64,000 nt of DNA. Source: Pontixanthobacter aquaemixtae (GTDB lineage: Bacteria > Pseudomonadota > Alphaproteobacteria > Sphingomonadales > Sphingomonadaceae). Shown piece after piece: positions 7,277 to 16,854 of the stretch (position 1 is the stretch's first letter; each line of letters starts with the position of its first letter). The translations under genes were made by a program, and so were the position numbers. The notes beneath the pieces are model-generated. The model made no database searches and was not told the DNA's origin. It saw only the letters and a program-made list of their open reading frames with translations. The stretch spans positions 558,001-622,000 of the forward strand of contig NZ_WTYX01000002.1 in the NCBI RefSeq assembly GCF_009827395.1. Direction: 5' to 3'.

Positions 7277-8734
7277 GTGAAGAGGATAAGTAATCCGCCC
7301 GATGCTCTTTCCCTAATGACGTCTGCCCGCAGTTTCGGAAACTATGATCTTGCAGCTGCGCTCGCAGATCTGATCGACAACAGTATCACAGCAAGAGCGA
7401 AGAACGTCTGGATCGCCTGTCGATACAATGGCGGCGATCCAGCTGTCTCGATCACCGACGATGGCGAGGGAATGAGCCCCGATCGTCTGGAAGAAGCAAT
7501 GCGGCCTGCCTCCTCCAATCCCTCCGAAGAGCGCTCACCCGATGATCTGGGCCGTTTCGGTTGGGGTCTGAAATCGGCTTCATTCTCTCAGTGCAAGAAG
7601 CTCACCGTGATCTCGAGAAAATCGGGCATTGCGCATGGGGCCGAATGGGACCTCGATGCCATTGAGGACTGGTCGATGGGCATCCTCGAGGCCGGAGAGG
7701 TCGATGCAATCGCTACGCACGAGTTTCCAGCCGACCACGGGACCGAGGTCACCTGGAGCAATTGCGATCGGCTCTCGGAAAACTGGAAGATTTCTTCACA
7801 AGCCTTCAATGAGCTCATCGTGCATGCGATGCACGAGCTGGCTCTTATCTTCCATCGCTTTCTGGAAGGAAAGGTCGATAGACAGAAGCTCAAAATCCAT
7901 TTCAACGGCCAAGCTCTGGAGCCCTTCGACCCTTTCCATACCTCCCACAATGCCACCCAGCCACTCGAATGCGAGCCACTCGAGGTCTCGGGAAGCCGCG
8001 TCGAAATAAGGCCGTTCATCCTTCCCCACTTCTCCAAGCTCAAGGAGCACGAGCATGAAAGGCTCGGCGGCAGAGAGGGCTTTCTCAAGAACCAGGGGTT
8101 CTATGTCTATCGAAACAACAGACTGATCATTCATGGCACCTGGTTCGGTCTCGTGAAGCACGCCGAGATGTCGCAGCTGATCAGGATCAGTGTCGATATC
8201 CCAAACACCATGGACGACATGTGGAAGATCACGGTCGACAAGAGCGATGCACAGCTGCCGTCGGTCCTGAGAATGAGACTGAAGCAGATCGTCGCTGGCC
8301 TCAGGCAACGCTCGACCCGGGTCTACAGGCAAAGAGCTGGCCGGATAAACGATCCCACAACAGAGGCAGTCTGGACGCGATACACACGGAATAATGAAAT
8401 CCAGTATCGCGTGAACAGGGACCACCCGATCGTTGCTCAGCATCTTTCGTCCGACAGCGGGAAAGAAGCCAGTGCCGTGATGAAACTCATCGAGCGCAAC
8501 TTTCCAGTGTCATCTTTCATGGATGACACCGCGCTTCGCCCGGAACGGCTCGCGCAAACGGCTGCAAGCAGGCGAGAGATAACCGATCTACTCGAGGCCA
8601 CGCTCCCTCGACTGCTTCACGAATGCGGTGGCGACAAACAAGTGATGTCGCAGAAGCTGCGGCAAACCGAACCCTTCACGGTCAATTGGCCGGTGGTCGA
8701 AGAATACCTCCAGAACCATGGTTGGGCAGCATGA
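7277..8734 (+). CDS. GHKL (MORC/Hsp90-like) ATPase of restriction-like operon
   Basis: About 485 residues from a GTG at 7277, which has a strong GGAGGAA site 6-7 bases upstream; the frame stays open to a TTG at 7196. The Bergerat ATP-binding fold is clear: the N box LADLIDNSI, the G1 motif TDDGEGM and the GRFGWGLKSAS segment. The C-terminal half is mostly helical with no other domain I can name. GHKL ATPases of this class are the bacterial relatives of eukaryotic MORC proteins and are found in operons with Z1 and PD-(D/E)XK proteins. ATP-driven clamping or dimerisation on DNA is the likely role. The ATGA overlap with the Z1 gene shows tight coupling. Confidence 0.85.
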   Translation: MKRISNPPDALSLMTSARSFGNYDLAAALADLIDNSITARAKNVWIACRYNGGDPAVSITDDGEGMSPDRLEEAMRPASSNPSEERSPDDLGRFGWGLKSASFSQCKKLTVISRKSGIAHGAEWDLDAIEDWSMGILEAGEVDAIATHEFPADHGTEVTWSNCDRLSENWKISSQAFNELIVHAMHELALIFHRFLEGKVDRQKLKIHFNGQALEPFDPFHTSHNATQPLECEPLEVSGSRVEIRPFILPHFSKLKEHEHERLGGREGFLKNQGFYVYRNNRLIIHGTWFGLVKHAEMSQLIRISVDIPNTMDDMWKITVDKSDAQLPSVLRMRLKQIVAGLRQRSTRVYRQRAGRINDPTTEAVWTRYTRNNEIQYRVNRDHPIVAQHLSSDSGKEASAVMKLIERNFPVSSFMDDTALRPERLAQTAASRREITDLLEATLPRLLHECGGDKQVMSQKLRQTEPFTVNWPVVEEYLQNHGWAA

Positions 8735-11490
8735 GCATCAAGGCGAAAGCGGGTTACTTCGCACTTCTGGTCAGAGAACGCTACGCGGACGAGCTGAAGC
8801 AAATGGCTTCAATCCCGCCCGAGGCCATCGATACGGTGCTTCAAGAGGATCCCTTCGCTCTCAGTGAGGAGAATCTAGCTGCCGTTCGACGTCACCTCGA
8901 ATTCCAGTTTTCGGTGCGACAGGACGCAGGCCATTCGGTCAAGAGCGATTACAAGCCTTGGCTTCGCGAGCGGACTATCGATTTCTATTACTGGGACCGA
9001 CTGAGGAAATACTATCTCGAGTCCGATGCCCTGCCCCCAAACGTCATTTCAAGGCTCGATGAAGTCACTGACGAAGTGCTCGACTATTGCGGCAACCCCG
9101 AAGACGAGGGGACCTGGGGCCGGCGGGGAATGGTCATGGGGCATGTTCAGTCAGGGAAGACAACAAACTACGCGTCCTTGATCTGCAAGGCTGCTGACGC
9201 CGGCTACAAGATCATCATTCTCCTAGCCGGGCTCACCAACTCCCTGCGCACCCAGACGCAAGAGAGAATGGACGAGACATTCATCGGCAAGAAATCGCTC
9301 TTCGGACAGCGCTTTCCCGATCTAATGCCGATCATGTCCCATTGTCCCCCGGGCGAACGTTTCTTCCCGGTATTCGGGACGACGAGAGATTCCGACTTCA
9401 ACACCGAGATCTCAAAGTTCGGTGTCACTCTCGACAACCTCAAGGACCCGATCATCTTCGTCACGAAGAAGAACAAGGGGATACTGGAAAACCTACTCAA
9501 GTGGATCGAAGGGCAACGGCAGGACGGTCGCAAGATCGACTATCCACTTCTCATGATCGATGATGAAGCGGACAATGCGTCAATCAACACGCACAAGGAT
9601 CCAACCAAGTCGACCGCGATCAACAATGTCATGCGTTTGCTGCTCCAGCAGTTCAACCGATCGAGCTACGTGGGATACACTGCAACTCCGTTTGCCAACA
9701 TCTTCATCGATCCTGAATCCGAAGCTCAGATGCGCGGAGATGACCTCTTTCCTCGCCACTTCATCAAGGCCCTCGACCCTCCGACGAACTATGTCGGCGC
9801 CACGAAGGTCTTCTCGCCAGAAGGCTCCCTACGACCGCAGATGCTGCGGGTCGTCGAGGACTACGGTGATATTCTTCCTCTCAAGCACAAGAAGGATCTG
9901 GAGCTGGAAGAGCTTCCGCCATCCCTTCTTGAGGCCATCCGGGCTTTCGTTCTGATCCGGGCCATGCGCGTATTGCGTGGCGATGGCGAGAAACACTGTT
10001 CGATGATGATCAATGTCAGTCGCTTCAACGACGTCCAGGCTCGCATCCATGACCTTGTCTACAGCTATCAGCAGCGGTTGGATGACGCCATCAAGGTCAA
10101 TTCAGGTTTGGGATCAGCGGCGATTCAGGATCCGGATATCCTTGAGCTGAAGCAGACTTTCGAGCGCGAATTCCAGCATACCGAGTTCGACTTCGATGAG
10201 GTCCTGCCTGCGCTGACGGAAGCATCGAAAACGATCAAAGTCAGAACGATCAACATGCGTGGCGGTGCACTCAACTATGAGGAAAGCAAGGAGCACGGCC
10301 TGCATGTGATCGCGATCGGCGGTCTGGCACTCTCTCGCGGCCTTACACTGGAGGGCCTGTCCGTAAGTTATCTGCTCCGGAATTCGGCCGCGTCAGACAC
10401 TCTGATGCAGATGGCGCGCTGGTTTGGTTATCGCCGAAACTACGAAGATCTATGCAGGCTATACATCTGCCAATCTGCCGTCGATCACTATGAATATATC
10501 GATGACGCGGTCGAGGAACTGCGAGGCGAACTCAAGCGAATGGAGGCTCGTGGAGAAACACCCGAGCAGTTCGGCCTGAAGGTCCGGCGAAGCGAAACCG
10601 GGATCATGATAACGGCTGCAAACAAGATGCGCAGCGCCCAGCGTATGCAGCTGGCAGAATCCTTCGCCTACAAGCATGTCGAGGGTTTCGCGCTGTTCAA
10701 CGATGCCAAGGTAAATCGCACAAACCTGGAAGGCACATGTGCCTTTCTTGAGGAGCTTGGTCGCGCGGAACGGCCAGCCGGATCGGATGACGAACAGGTG
10801 CGGAAAGAGCTCGAAAAGCACCTTGCTTGGCGTGGCGTTGATGGACGCAAGATCCACGATCTTCTGATGGCGTTCCAGTTCCATGCCAACCAGCCGTCGT
10901 TGGGCAAGATCGATGGCACGAACTCTCTTCTGAGCGACTACATCTCGGACAGGCTCCAGGGCGAGCTCTCGACCTGGGATGTTGTCGTCCCATTTCGTTT
11001 TCCGAAAGGGGGAGAAACCAAGCCCCAGTCCGTCGCTATGGACAAGATAGACCAATACGGAAAATGGCCTCTGCGCAGCAGAAACAGCGGCAAGGTCAAG
11101 TCGATAAACGGGATCGAAGCCTTCAAGCCGTTTGGGGACAGGAACAGAATCGCAGACCCGTCCGAAGACCCTCCGCTTCTTTTGACCGAGGAGCAGCGTG
11201 GTAACGCTCGAAAGCGTCGGAAGGACGGCTTTCGCGGCGACACTGCATTTTGCGCTGCCCGGAAGAAGCCATTGCTGATCGTGCACCTCTTTGACGTTGC
11301 CGATCCCTCAGAGGAACTGAAGCGGAGCTTCAAGATCAAGGACCTGCCGGTGGTCTCGCTCAGCTTCTGCATCCCAAAGACCCACTCTCCGGTTCAGCCA
11401 AAAGAGTATGAGGTCAATGCGGTCTACCGTCAGCAGCTGGAGCTGTTGGCTCAAGAGCCGGATGACGATGAGGAAATATTCGATGGATGA
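8731..11490 (+). CDS. Z1-domain helicase-like ATPase
   Basis: 919 residues from the ATG at 8731, which overlaps the upstream stop (ATGA). The P-loop is GHVQSGKT (residues 137-144), the DEAD-like Walker B is IDDEAD (276-281), and a superfamily-2 motif-III-like GYTATPFANIF follows. Further motifs include GGLALSRGLTLEGL and QMARWFGYR, typical motif V/VI positions in Z1 proteins. Z1 ATPases are partners of restriction nucleases, as in the CglI and NgoAVII systems, where ATP hydrolysis drives DNA cleavage. Here the protein is the central motor of the operon. The length fits the family and no frame damage is seen. Confidence 0.88.
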   Translation: MSIKAKAGYFALLVRERYADELKQMASIPPEAIDTVLQEDPFALSEENLAAVRRHLEFQFSVRQDAGHSVKSDYKPWLRERTIDFYYWDRLRKYYLESDALPPNVISRLDEVTDEVLDYCGNPEDEGTWGRRGMVMGHVQSGKTTNYASLICKAADAGYKIIILLAGLTNSLRTQTQERMDETFIGKKSLFGQRFPDLMPIMSHCPPGERFFPVFGTTRDSDFNTEISKFGVTLDNLKDPIIFVTKKNKGILENLLKWIEGQRQDGRKIDYPLLMIDDEADNASINTHKDPTKSTAINNVMRLLLQQFNRSSYVGYTATPFANIFIDPESEAQMRGDDLFPRHFIKALDPPTNYVGATKVFSPEGSLRPQMLRVVEDYGDILPLKHKKDLELEELPPSLLEAIRAFVLIRAMRVLRGDGEKHCSMMINVSRFNDVQARIHDLVYSYQQRLDDAIKVNSGLGSAAIQDPDILELKQTFEREFQHTEFDFDEVLPALTEASKTIKVRTINMRGGALNYEESKEHGLHVIAIGGLALSRGLTLEGLSVSYLLRNSAASDTLMQMARWFGYRRNYEDLCRLYICQSAVDHYEYIDDAVEELRGELKRMEARGETPEQFGLKVRRSETGIMITAANKMRSAQRMQLAESFAYKHVEGFALFNDAKVNRTNLEGTCAFLEELGRAERPAGSDDEQVRKELEKHLAWRGVDGRKIHDLLMAFQFHANQPSLGKIDGTNSLLSDYISDRLQGELSTWDVVVPFRFPKGGETKPQSVAMDKIDQYGKWPLRSRNSGKVKSINGIEAFKPFGDRNRIADPSEDPPLLLTEEQRGNARKRRKDGFRGDTAFCAARKKPLLIVHLFDVADPSEELKRSFKIKDLPVVSLSFCIPKTHSPVQPKEYEVNAVYRQQLELLAQEPDDDEEIFDG

Positions 11491-12469
11491 GCATACCGAC
11501 GGCTGGTCTGACATTGGGAGCGCCCCGGGAGCGAGGACGGAACGTCGCGCGGATCCTGATCACCCTCTCGACTTTTTTCGAGCCCGCAGCGAGGCCGGGA
11601 ACTACATGCTCGTGCTCAAGGGCGAGAGCATCGTCATCACAAACGATCTGCCTGTGCTGTCCGGCCTCTCCATTTCGCTCGCAAATGGGGCATCTGACTC
11701 GACCGAGTTGAGGCTTGAGCTGCTCGACGCCGAACAGAGGTCAATCTTCAAGGCTTTGGTTGCAGACATTCTCAGGGCGACGCAGGACGTAGCGATCAAC
11801 GACAGCAACGCAGGCGCCGCGAGGGTCGTGACTCGCATTGAAAGATGGCGCGATTTCCTGAAGCGAAGGCGCGAGCAAGTGCTGTCGCGCCAGGCGATAC
11901 TTGGCCTTTTCGGCGAATTGCACTTTCTGAGTTCGAGGGTGCTCGACCAACTGGCTCCGATGGATGCAATGCTGGCATGGCGAGGGCCACACGGCGAAGA
12001 GCAGGATTTTGCGATTGGCGGATGGATCCTTGAGATCAAGACGCAGCTCTCGACTGCGGATCAGTTCCTCAAGATCAGCTCGGAAGCCCAATTGGACACC
12101 GCCTCGGGTCCGATACTGATCTGCCACCAGACATTTTCGTCATGTCCGGAATCGGATCCAGATGCGATGTCGCTGAAGGAATTGGTCAACCGACTGCGCG
12201 CGCTACTTCTGGACCAAGCTCCGCTGGCAATCGATATCCTCGAAGCCGGATTGATTGCCGTCGGCTATGAAGACCGACCGGAATACGATCAGGAGAAATG
12301 GAAGTCGGTGGCGTCGCAGTTCTTCGAAGTCGAGGAGGGCTTCCCGCGGCTGGCGCCGTCGAACATTCCACAGGGGATACAGTCGGTTCGATACAGGATC
12401 CTGCCAGCCGCATGTTCCAGATTCAAAAGAGACGAGGCTTGGCTGAAGGAGAAGATCTTCGATGCCTGA
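11483..12469 (+). CDS. PD-(D/E)XK motif protein (DUF4420-like nuclease)
   Basis: About 328 residues; the frame is open from 11408, but the ATG at 11483 follows an AGGAA site and keeps only an eight-base overlap with the Z1 gene. The motif set LGLFGELHFL (Glu145), EEQDFAI (Asp175) and WILEIKTQ (Glu184, Lys186) fits the PD-(D/E)XK fold, and the position between Z1 and AIPR genes matches the family listed as DUF4420. It is the probable DNA-cutting subunit. It overlaps the next gene by eight bases, so all four operon genes are translationally linked. Confidence 0.83.
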   Translation: MDEHTDGWSDIGSAPGARTERRADPDHPLDFFRARSEAGNYMLVLKGESIVITNDLPVLSGLSISLANGASDSTELRLELLDAEQRSIFKALVADILRATQDVAINDSNAGAARVVTRIERWRDFLKRRREQVLSRQAILGLFGELHFLSSRVLDQLAPMDAMLAWRGPHGEEQDFAIGGWILEIKTQLSTADQFLKISSEAQLDTASGPILICHQTFSSCPESDPDAMSLKELVNRLRALLLDQAPLAIDILEAGLIAVGYEDRPEYDQEKWKSVASQFFEVEEGFPRLAPSNIPQGIQSVRYRILPAACSRFKRDEAWLKEKIFDA

Positions 12470-14564
12470 CCAATCGGACCTTTCACAGGATTACCCGGCC
12501 TTCAGGGAAGACTTGCTTAGAGAAGCGGAGACGCTCGGCGAGCCTCAGCAAGCCGTCCTTTTCTCGACTTATGCGTCGCTCGCCGCGGAGAATGGGGACA
12601 CCAGCGATCTGACTTATGTTCCCATCCTGAGGGAGGGGGCACGGCCTTTCCAGGTGGATGGATACGCATGGGACCCAGCCCAGGGAGAGCTGCATCTGGC
12701 TGTCTGCGACTACCACTCGGACGATGAACTTCAGACGATAAACTTTGATCGAGCGGATCAGCTGTTCAAGCGGGTGCGTCGCTTTTGTGAACTCGCGATC
12801 GATCGAGATTTCGTCCAGTCTCTGGAAGAGACAAGTCCGAGCTTTGATCTCGCCAGTCTGCTTTTCGAGATCCAAGGCAAGATCAAGCGAATTCGGTGCG
12901 TGCTGTTCAGCAATGCTCGCCTGGCCACTAGGAAGAAGACATTGGAGGCCGATGACTTGATCGGTGCCCAGATGTCGCAGAGCATAATCGACTTCGCTCG
13001 CTTCATCGACATTCAGAACGCCCAAGGTGGAACCGAGCCGATCGAGCTTGATGTTCAGGAGCTCAACGAAGGCGAATTGCTGCCTTGCCTCGATGCTCAT
13101 GATGGCGATGAGTCCGTCGAATCCTACCTGATCGTGATGCCCGCTACACTGCTTGCGCGCATCTATGGACTGTATGGCGCGAGGCTCATGGAGCAGAATG
13201 TTCGCACATTCCTGCAAGCGAGGACGAAGACAAACAAGGGGATCATAACGACTGCCAAGGACGAGCCTGGCATGTTCTTCGCCTACAACAACGGCATCAC
13301 CGCCACTGCGAGTGGGATTGTCGTTGGTCAGGATGAGAACGGCCAGCCCGGCATCGAGAAGATCGAACATCTTCAGATCGTTAACGGAGGGCAGACGACC
13401 GCATCTTTGCTGTATGCGAGCGATCACGGATCGGCAGATCTCTCGAAGATCTTCGTTCAGATGAAGCTCTCGGTGATCGATCCGGCAAAGGTTGATGACG
13501 TCGTGCCCAAGATCTCGCGGTATGCAAATACGCAGAACCGCGTGAGCGAGGCCGACTTCTTCTCCAATCACCAGTTCCATGTGGAGATGCAGAAGATTTC
13601 GCGCCGCCTCCTTGCTCCAGTGATGGAAGGTCGCCTCGCTGGCACCAAGTGGTTCTACGAGCGAGCTAGAGGCCAATATCGAAACGAGACCGCGCGGAAG
13701 TCAGCCAAGGACAGGAACACTTTCCAAGCCGAGTTTCCGCGCAATCAGGTCATTCAGAAGACGGACCTCGCAAAGTATCAGATATCGTTTCGTCCTGATC
13801 CGGCGATGGTCAGCCTCGGCGCCCAGAAGTGTTTCCTTGGGTTTGCCGACGAAATTGGCAAGAAATGGGAAAGTGAGCGAGCGGCGTTCAATGACGCCTA
13901 TTTCAAGGAGATGGTTGCGAAGGCCATCATCTTCAAGAGTCTCGATCGCGAGGTCGCGCGCGCCCAGTGGTATAAGGAGGACCGAGGTTACAAAGCCAAC
14001 ATTGTCACCTACACGATTGCCTGGCTCGTTCATCACCTGAACAAGCAGAAGAAGAAAATCGATTTTGAACTGGTATGGAAGAAGCAGGAGCCTCCAGTCG
14101 AGTTGCAGGATTGCCTTGAGCTGCTGGCGCCTCAGGTAGCCAATTTGCTGAAGACTCCCCCTGCAGGCTTCTCCAATATCAGCGAATACGCAAAAAAGCC
14201 CGCTTGTTGGAGCCGCATCTCGGAGGCTGATCTTGAATGTTCGGATGACGTGCTCGAGGCAACGATCAGCTTTGACGAGGCCCAAGCAAGATCTGCGGAC
14301 AACAAGGCCGCTGGAAAGATCGACATCGAGCTTGAATTCGAACAGCTACTTTTCACCGAGAGCCAGCGTATCGTGGGTCTGGAAGCCTTCCTCAGGCAAA
14401 AGGGCTTGCTGTCTCCGAACTCTCAATCGGCCATAGGCAAGTTGAAGCGCCACCAATTCAATCTGAGCAAGAGCGAAAAAAGGGCGCTTGAGCACCTCTT
14501 CAAGCGGCTGGACGACGAGTTCGATGCTGGTCCTAAGCAATGGGCAAAGGAAGCCGCAGCTTAG
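12462..14564 (+). CDS. AIPR-family (abortive infection phage resistance) protein
   Basis: A 700-residue protein. Family hallmarks are the segments FAYNNGITATASGI (around residue 275) and HLQIVNGGQTTASLL (around 306), followed by KISRYANTQNRVSEADFFSN. AIPR proteins were named for phage resistance by abortive infection and often accompany restriction-type operons; their biochemical activity is not settled. It is the last gene of the four-gene operon and converges with the methyltransferase, with only 39 bases between the stops. The reading frame is complete. Confidence 0.87.
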   Translation: MPDQSDLSQDYPAFREDLLREAETLGEPQQAVLFSTYASLAAENGDTSDLTYVPILREGARPFQVDGYAWDPAQGELHLAVCDYHSDDELQTINFDRADQLFKRVRRFCELAIDRDFVQSLEETSPSFDLASLLFEIQGKIKRIRCVLFSNARLATRKKTLEADDLIGAQMSQSIIDFARFIDIQNAQGGTEPIELDVQELNEGELLPCLDAHDGDESVESYLIVMPATLLARIYGLYGARLMEQNVRTFLQARTKTNKGIITTAKDEPGMFFAYNNGITATASGIVVGQDENGQPGIEKIEHLQIVNGGQTTASLLYASDHGSADLSKIFVQMKLSVIDPAKVDDVVPKISRYANTQNRVSEADFFSNHQFHVEMQKISRRLLAPVMEGRLAGTKWFYERARGQYRNETARKSAKDRNTFQAEFPRNQVIQKTDLAKYQISFRPDPAMVSLGAQKCFLGFADEIGKKWESERAAFNDAYFKEMVAKAIIFKSLDREVARAQWYKEDRGYKANIVTYTIAWLVHHLNKQKKKIDFELVWKKQEPPVELQDCLELLAPQVANLLKTPPAGFSNISEYAKKPACWSRISEADLECSDDVLEATISFDEAQARSADNKAAGKIDIELEFEQLLFTESQRIVGLEAFLRQKGLLSPNSQSAIGKLKRHQFNLSKSEKRALEHLFKRLDDEFDAGPKQWAKEAAA

Positions 14565-14603
14565 ACTGTTTCAAGCACCTCGCTTGTTGCCTCATTTTCA
14601 GTT

Positions 14604-16112
14604 TCACCTTGCGCCAAGGCGCTCCAAAAGCGCCTCCGCGATTCTCCTTGCAAGAAGAGGAGGAACGGCATTCCCAACCTGGGTGAACTGGGCAGTCCTG
14701 CCTGTTCCCTCGAAAAGGTAATTGTCAGGGAAGGTTTGAAGCCGCGCTGCTTCCCTGACTGTCAGGCTCCGACATTGCTCGGGATCAGGGTGAATGTAGG
14801 CATGTCCGTCTTTTGAAATATGACTGGTGACGGTGGTGGAAGGCTGCCCCCACACTTGCACCCTGAAGCGGTCTGCATAATTGCCGGTGCTCCAGTTCTT
14901 GTGCATCGGTGCAAGGCCCGAAGGGAACTCTGAAGACTTCGGTGATCGGCCGAATGCTGTCCCGAAGGCGGAGACAAACACATAGCGCGCCAGATCGGGA
15001 GCCATGTGCCCACGGGTTTCGTGATTGGCCAGAGAGTCGAGCCTTGGATCAGACAACCAGGCTGCCAGCTCGTTGTCTCGAGCTCCGGTGATGGACTTGC
15101 TGTGTCGCTCGAACCTGGGCGCTTGGCTCTCGATCTTCTGCAGCGTTTCGCAAAGAACTTCGGCCACGGGCTCAAGCGACTTGTCCGCCTCGAGGCAGCT
15201 TGCAATTGCCTTTCTGCAGCCTGCCGCCACGGCATTTTGCCAGCCGTGAGAGCTGTCATCCCTCTCTGGACTCAGCCCGCTTCGCACTTCTGGCAGTCCT
15301 TCGAGAACATCGGAAACAGTAGCTTTGCGTATGACCGGAACGAGGCCCGGCAGGGCCTCCATGTCCTTAACGCGTGAGCCCTTCCTGATCCCGACAACGA
15401 TTACGCGATGGCGCCTCTGGGGGACCCCATAGTCTTCACTTCGGATCAGGAAGCTTCCGCCCCTTCCATCCCTGACTAGAGGGAATAACTCATATCCGTC
15501 CGCGCCTCCTGCTCGCTTCAGATCATCGAGAATGCGTTCGAAAATACCGTGACCTCCCACCTTCGAGGAGAGAATGCCTTTGACGTTCTCCATCACAAAA
15601 GCGGTGGGCTGCAGGCGGTCGATTATTCGGATGTATTCCTTGTAGAGGAAGTGCCGTTCATCCTGGTTGGGATCATAGCCTTCGAGGCTGCGGTTCTTGT
15701 TTCTTCCGACGATTGAGTATGCTTGGCAAGGAGGGCCGCCAATGAGAACGGTGTTCTCTGCCTGACACCGCAGCTCGTCTAGAATTGGGTCCAATGCCTC
15801 TTGAGCCTCAGCGGTGCCGAGCTTCAGCTGCATCGTTTCTGCTTCCGCCGCTCGCCATTCAGCTGCATGTATTGAGATCATCTCATCCTTTGAGATGCGC
15901 CCAGCGATATAGTCATAATATTCGGGAGGGGCCTGCTCGAACTGCCTGAAGAAACTGCGCAGTCTCAGTGTCGCAAACGCGTTGCTTTCCATTTCGACGG
16001 AGAGTGCGATCTCAAAGACACGCTCGCCATTTTCATTTCGAAGCGATGAGAATCCCTCAGCCAGGCCTCCCGGCCCAGCAAACAAATCTACGACCCTGTA
16101 TCGAGATCCCAT
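14604..16112 (-). CDS. DNA (cytosine-5-)-methyltransferase
   Basis: About 502 residues from the ATG at 16112; an upstream in-frame GTG (16133) is less likely because AGGAG lies between them. All major C5-methyltransferase motifs are present: I (VVDLFAGPGG, 7-16), IV with the catalytic cysteine (GGPPCQAYS, Cys129), VI (ENV, about 175-177), VIII (QRRHRVIVVG), IX (REAARLQTFPDNY) and X (QVGNAVPPLL). The long segment between VIII and IX should be the target-recognition domain. It transfers a methyl group from S-adenosylmethionine to cytosine in a specific site. It converges with the GHKL-Z1-DUF4420-AIPR operon and is the likely protective partner. No Vsr gene is nearby. Confidence 0.92.
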   Translation of the reverse strand: MGSRYRVVDLFAGPGGLAEGFSSLRNENGERVFEIALSVEMESNAFATLRLRSFFRQFEQAPPEYYDYIAGRISKDEMISIHAAEWRAAEAETMQLKLGTAEAQEALDPILDELRCQAENTVLIGGPPCQAYSIVGRNKNRSLEGYDPNQDERHFLYKEYIRIIDRLQPTAFVMENVKGILSSKVGGHGIFERILDDLKRAGGADGYELFPLVRDGRGGSFLIRSEDYGVPQRRHRVIVVGIRKGSRVKDMEALPGLVPVIRKATVSDVLEGLPEVRSGLSPERDDSSHGWQNAVAAGCRKAIASCLEADKSLEPVAEVLCETLQKIESQAPRFERHSKSITGARDNELAAWLSDPRLDSLANHETRGHMAPDLARYVFVSAFGTAFGRSPKSSEFPSGLAPMHKNWSTGNYADRFRVQVWGQPSTTVTSHISKDGHAYIHPDPEQCRSLTVREAARLQTFPDNYLFEGTGRTAQFTQVGNAVPPLLARRIAEALLERLGAR

Positions 16113-16244
16113 AAGTCTGAATAACTCCTGCACTGAGTCGGATACAGGTTTGTGATGAAATAACCAGGGGCAGAATGCCAGACGGTGCTGTCAGAGCAAG
16201 TGCACCATCTAGCGTAAATCGCATGATCGGTTGAGGCGGAGCGC

Positions 16245-16812
16245 ATGCCTAGACCGAAGAAGCCGGCCAGCCCGTTTCGCCATTTTAACTCATCACCTGA
16301 AGTGATCCGCCTTGTAGTGATGATGTATGTGCGTTTTCCGCTGAGCCTACGGAATGTGTAAGACTTGCTCGCGGAGCGAGGCATCGACATCTGCTACGAA
16401 ACTGTCAGATTTTGGTGGAACCGGTTCGGGCCGCTGTTTGCGGGCGACATTGAACGGCAGTGGATCAGTCGGATGCGCGGCTTTAGAAATTGGCGCTGGC
16501 ACTTGGATAAGGTGTTCGTGAAGATCAACGGCGAAACGCATTACTTGTGGCGCGCGGTTGACCACGAAGGCGAGACCCTTGAGAGCTATGTTACGAAGAA
16601 ACGAAACAAATCAGTGGCTTTGCGATTTTTTCAAGAAGACGCTGAAGCGGCATGGGAAAGTCGAGACTGTCGTCACTGACGGTCTAAAACCCTACCCTGC
16701 TGCGACGAGAGAAACCGACAATTTGAACCGTCAGCAAATGGGGCGTGAAGACAGTCGGCTTTCGATATCTGAACCGCCGAGAGCGGACAGTCAGTCTTCG
16801 GCCCAATTCTAG
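16245..16812 (+). pseudogene. Degenerate IS6-family transposase
   Basis: The translation from ATG 16245 (MPRPKKPASPF) continues into family-typical stretches such as ERGIDICYETVRFWWNRFG, WHLDKVFVKINGETHYLWRAVDHEGE and LKRHGKVETVVTDGLKPY, a DDE-type IS6 transposase. It is broken by an in-frame TAA at 16359-16361, by a frame change near 16620-16640 (around a run of six T) and by decay of the C-terminal third, where only an RRER-like trace remains near 16780. I could not identify matching terminal inverted repeats. It lies between the methyltransferase and the integrase. Confidence 0.8.
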
Positions 16813-16854
16813 CCACCGTTCACCGTTTCAAACAGCTGTAGACATTCGCTTCGC

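Noticed and set aside
10459-11286. A 275-codon minus-strand frame inside the Z1 gene
   Set aside because: It is antisense to a Z1 coding sequence with intact motifs, has no ribosome site and resembles no family.
12483-13676. A 397-codon open frame on the minus strand inside the AIPR gene
   Set aside because: It lies antisense to a clear AIPR-family gene with all motifs in the plus frame; high-GC coding regions commonly leave long open antisense frames.
16137-16854. Intact IS6 element with terminal inverted repeats
   Set aside because: The transposase has an in-frame stop and a frameshift, and no matching pair of terminal repeats could be found around it.
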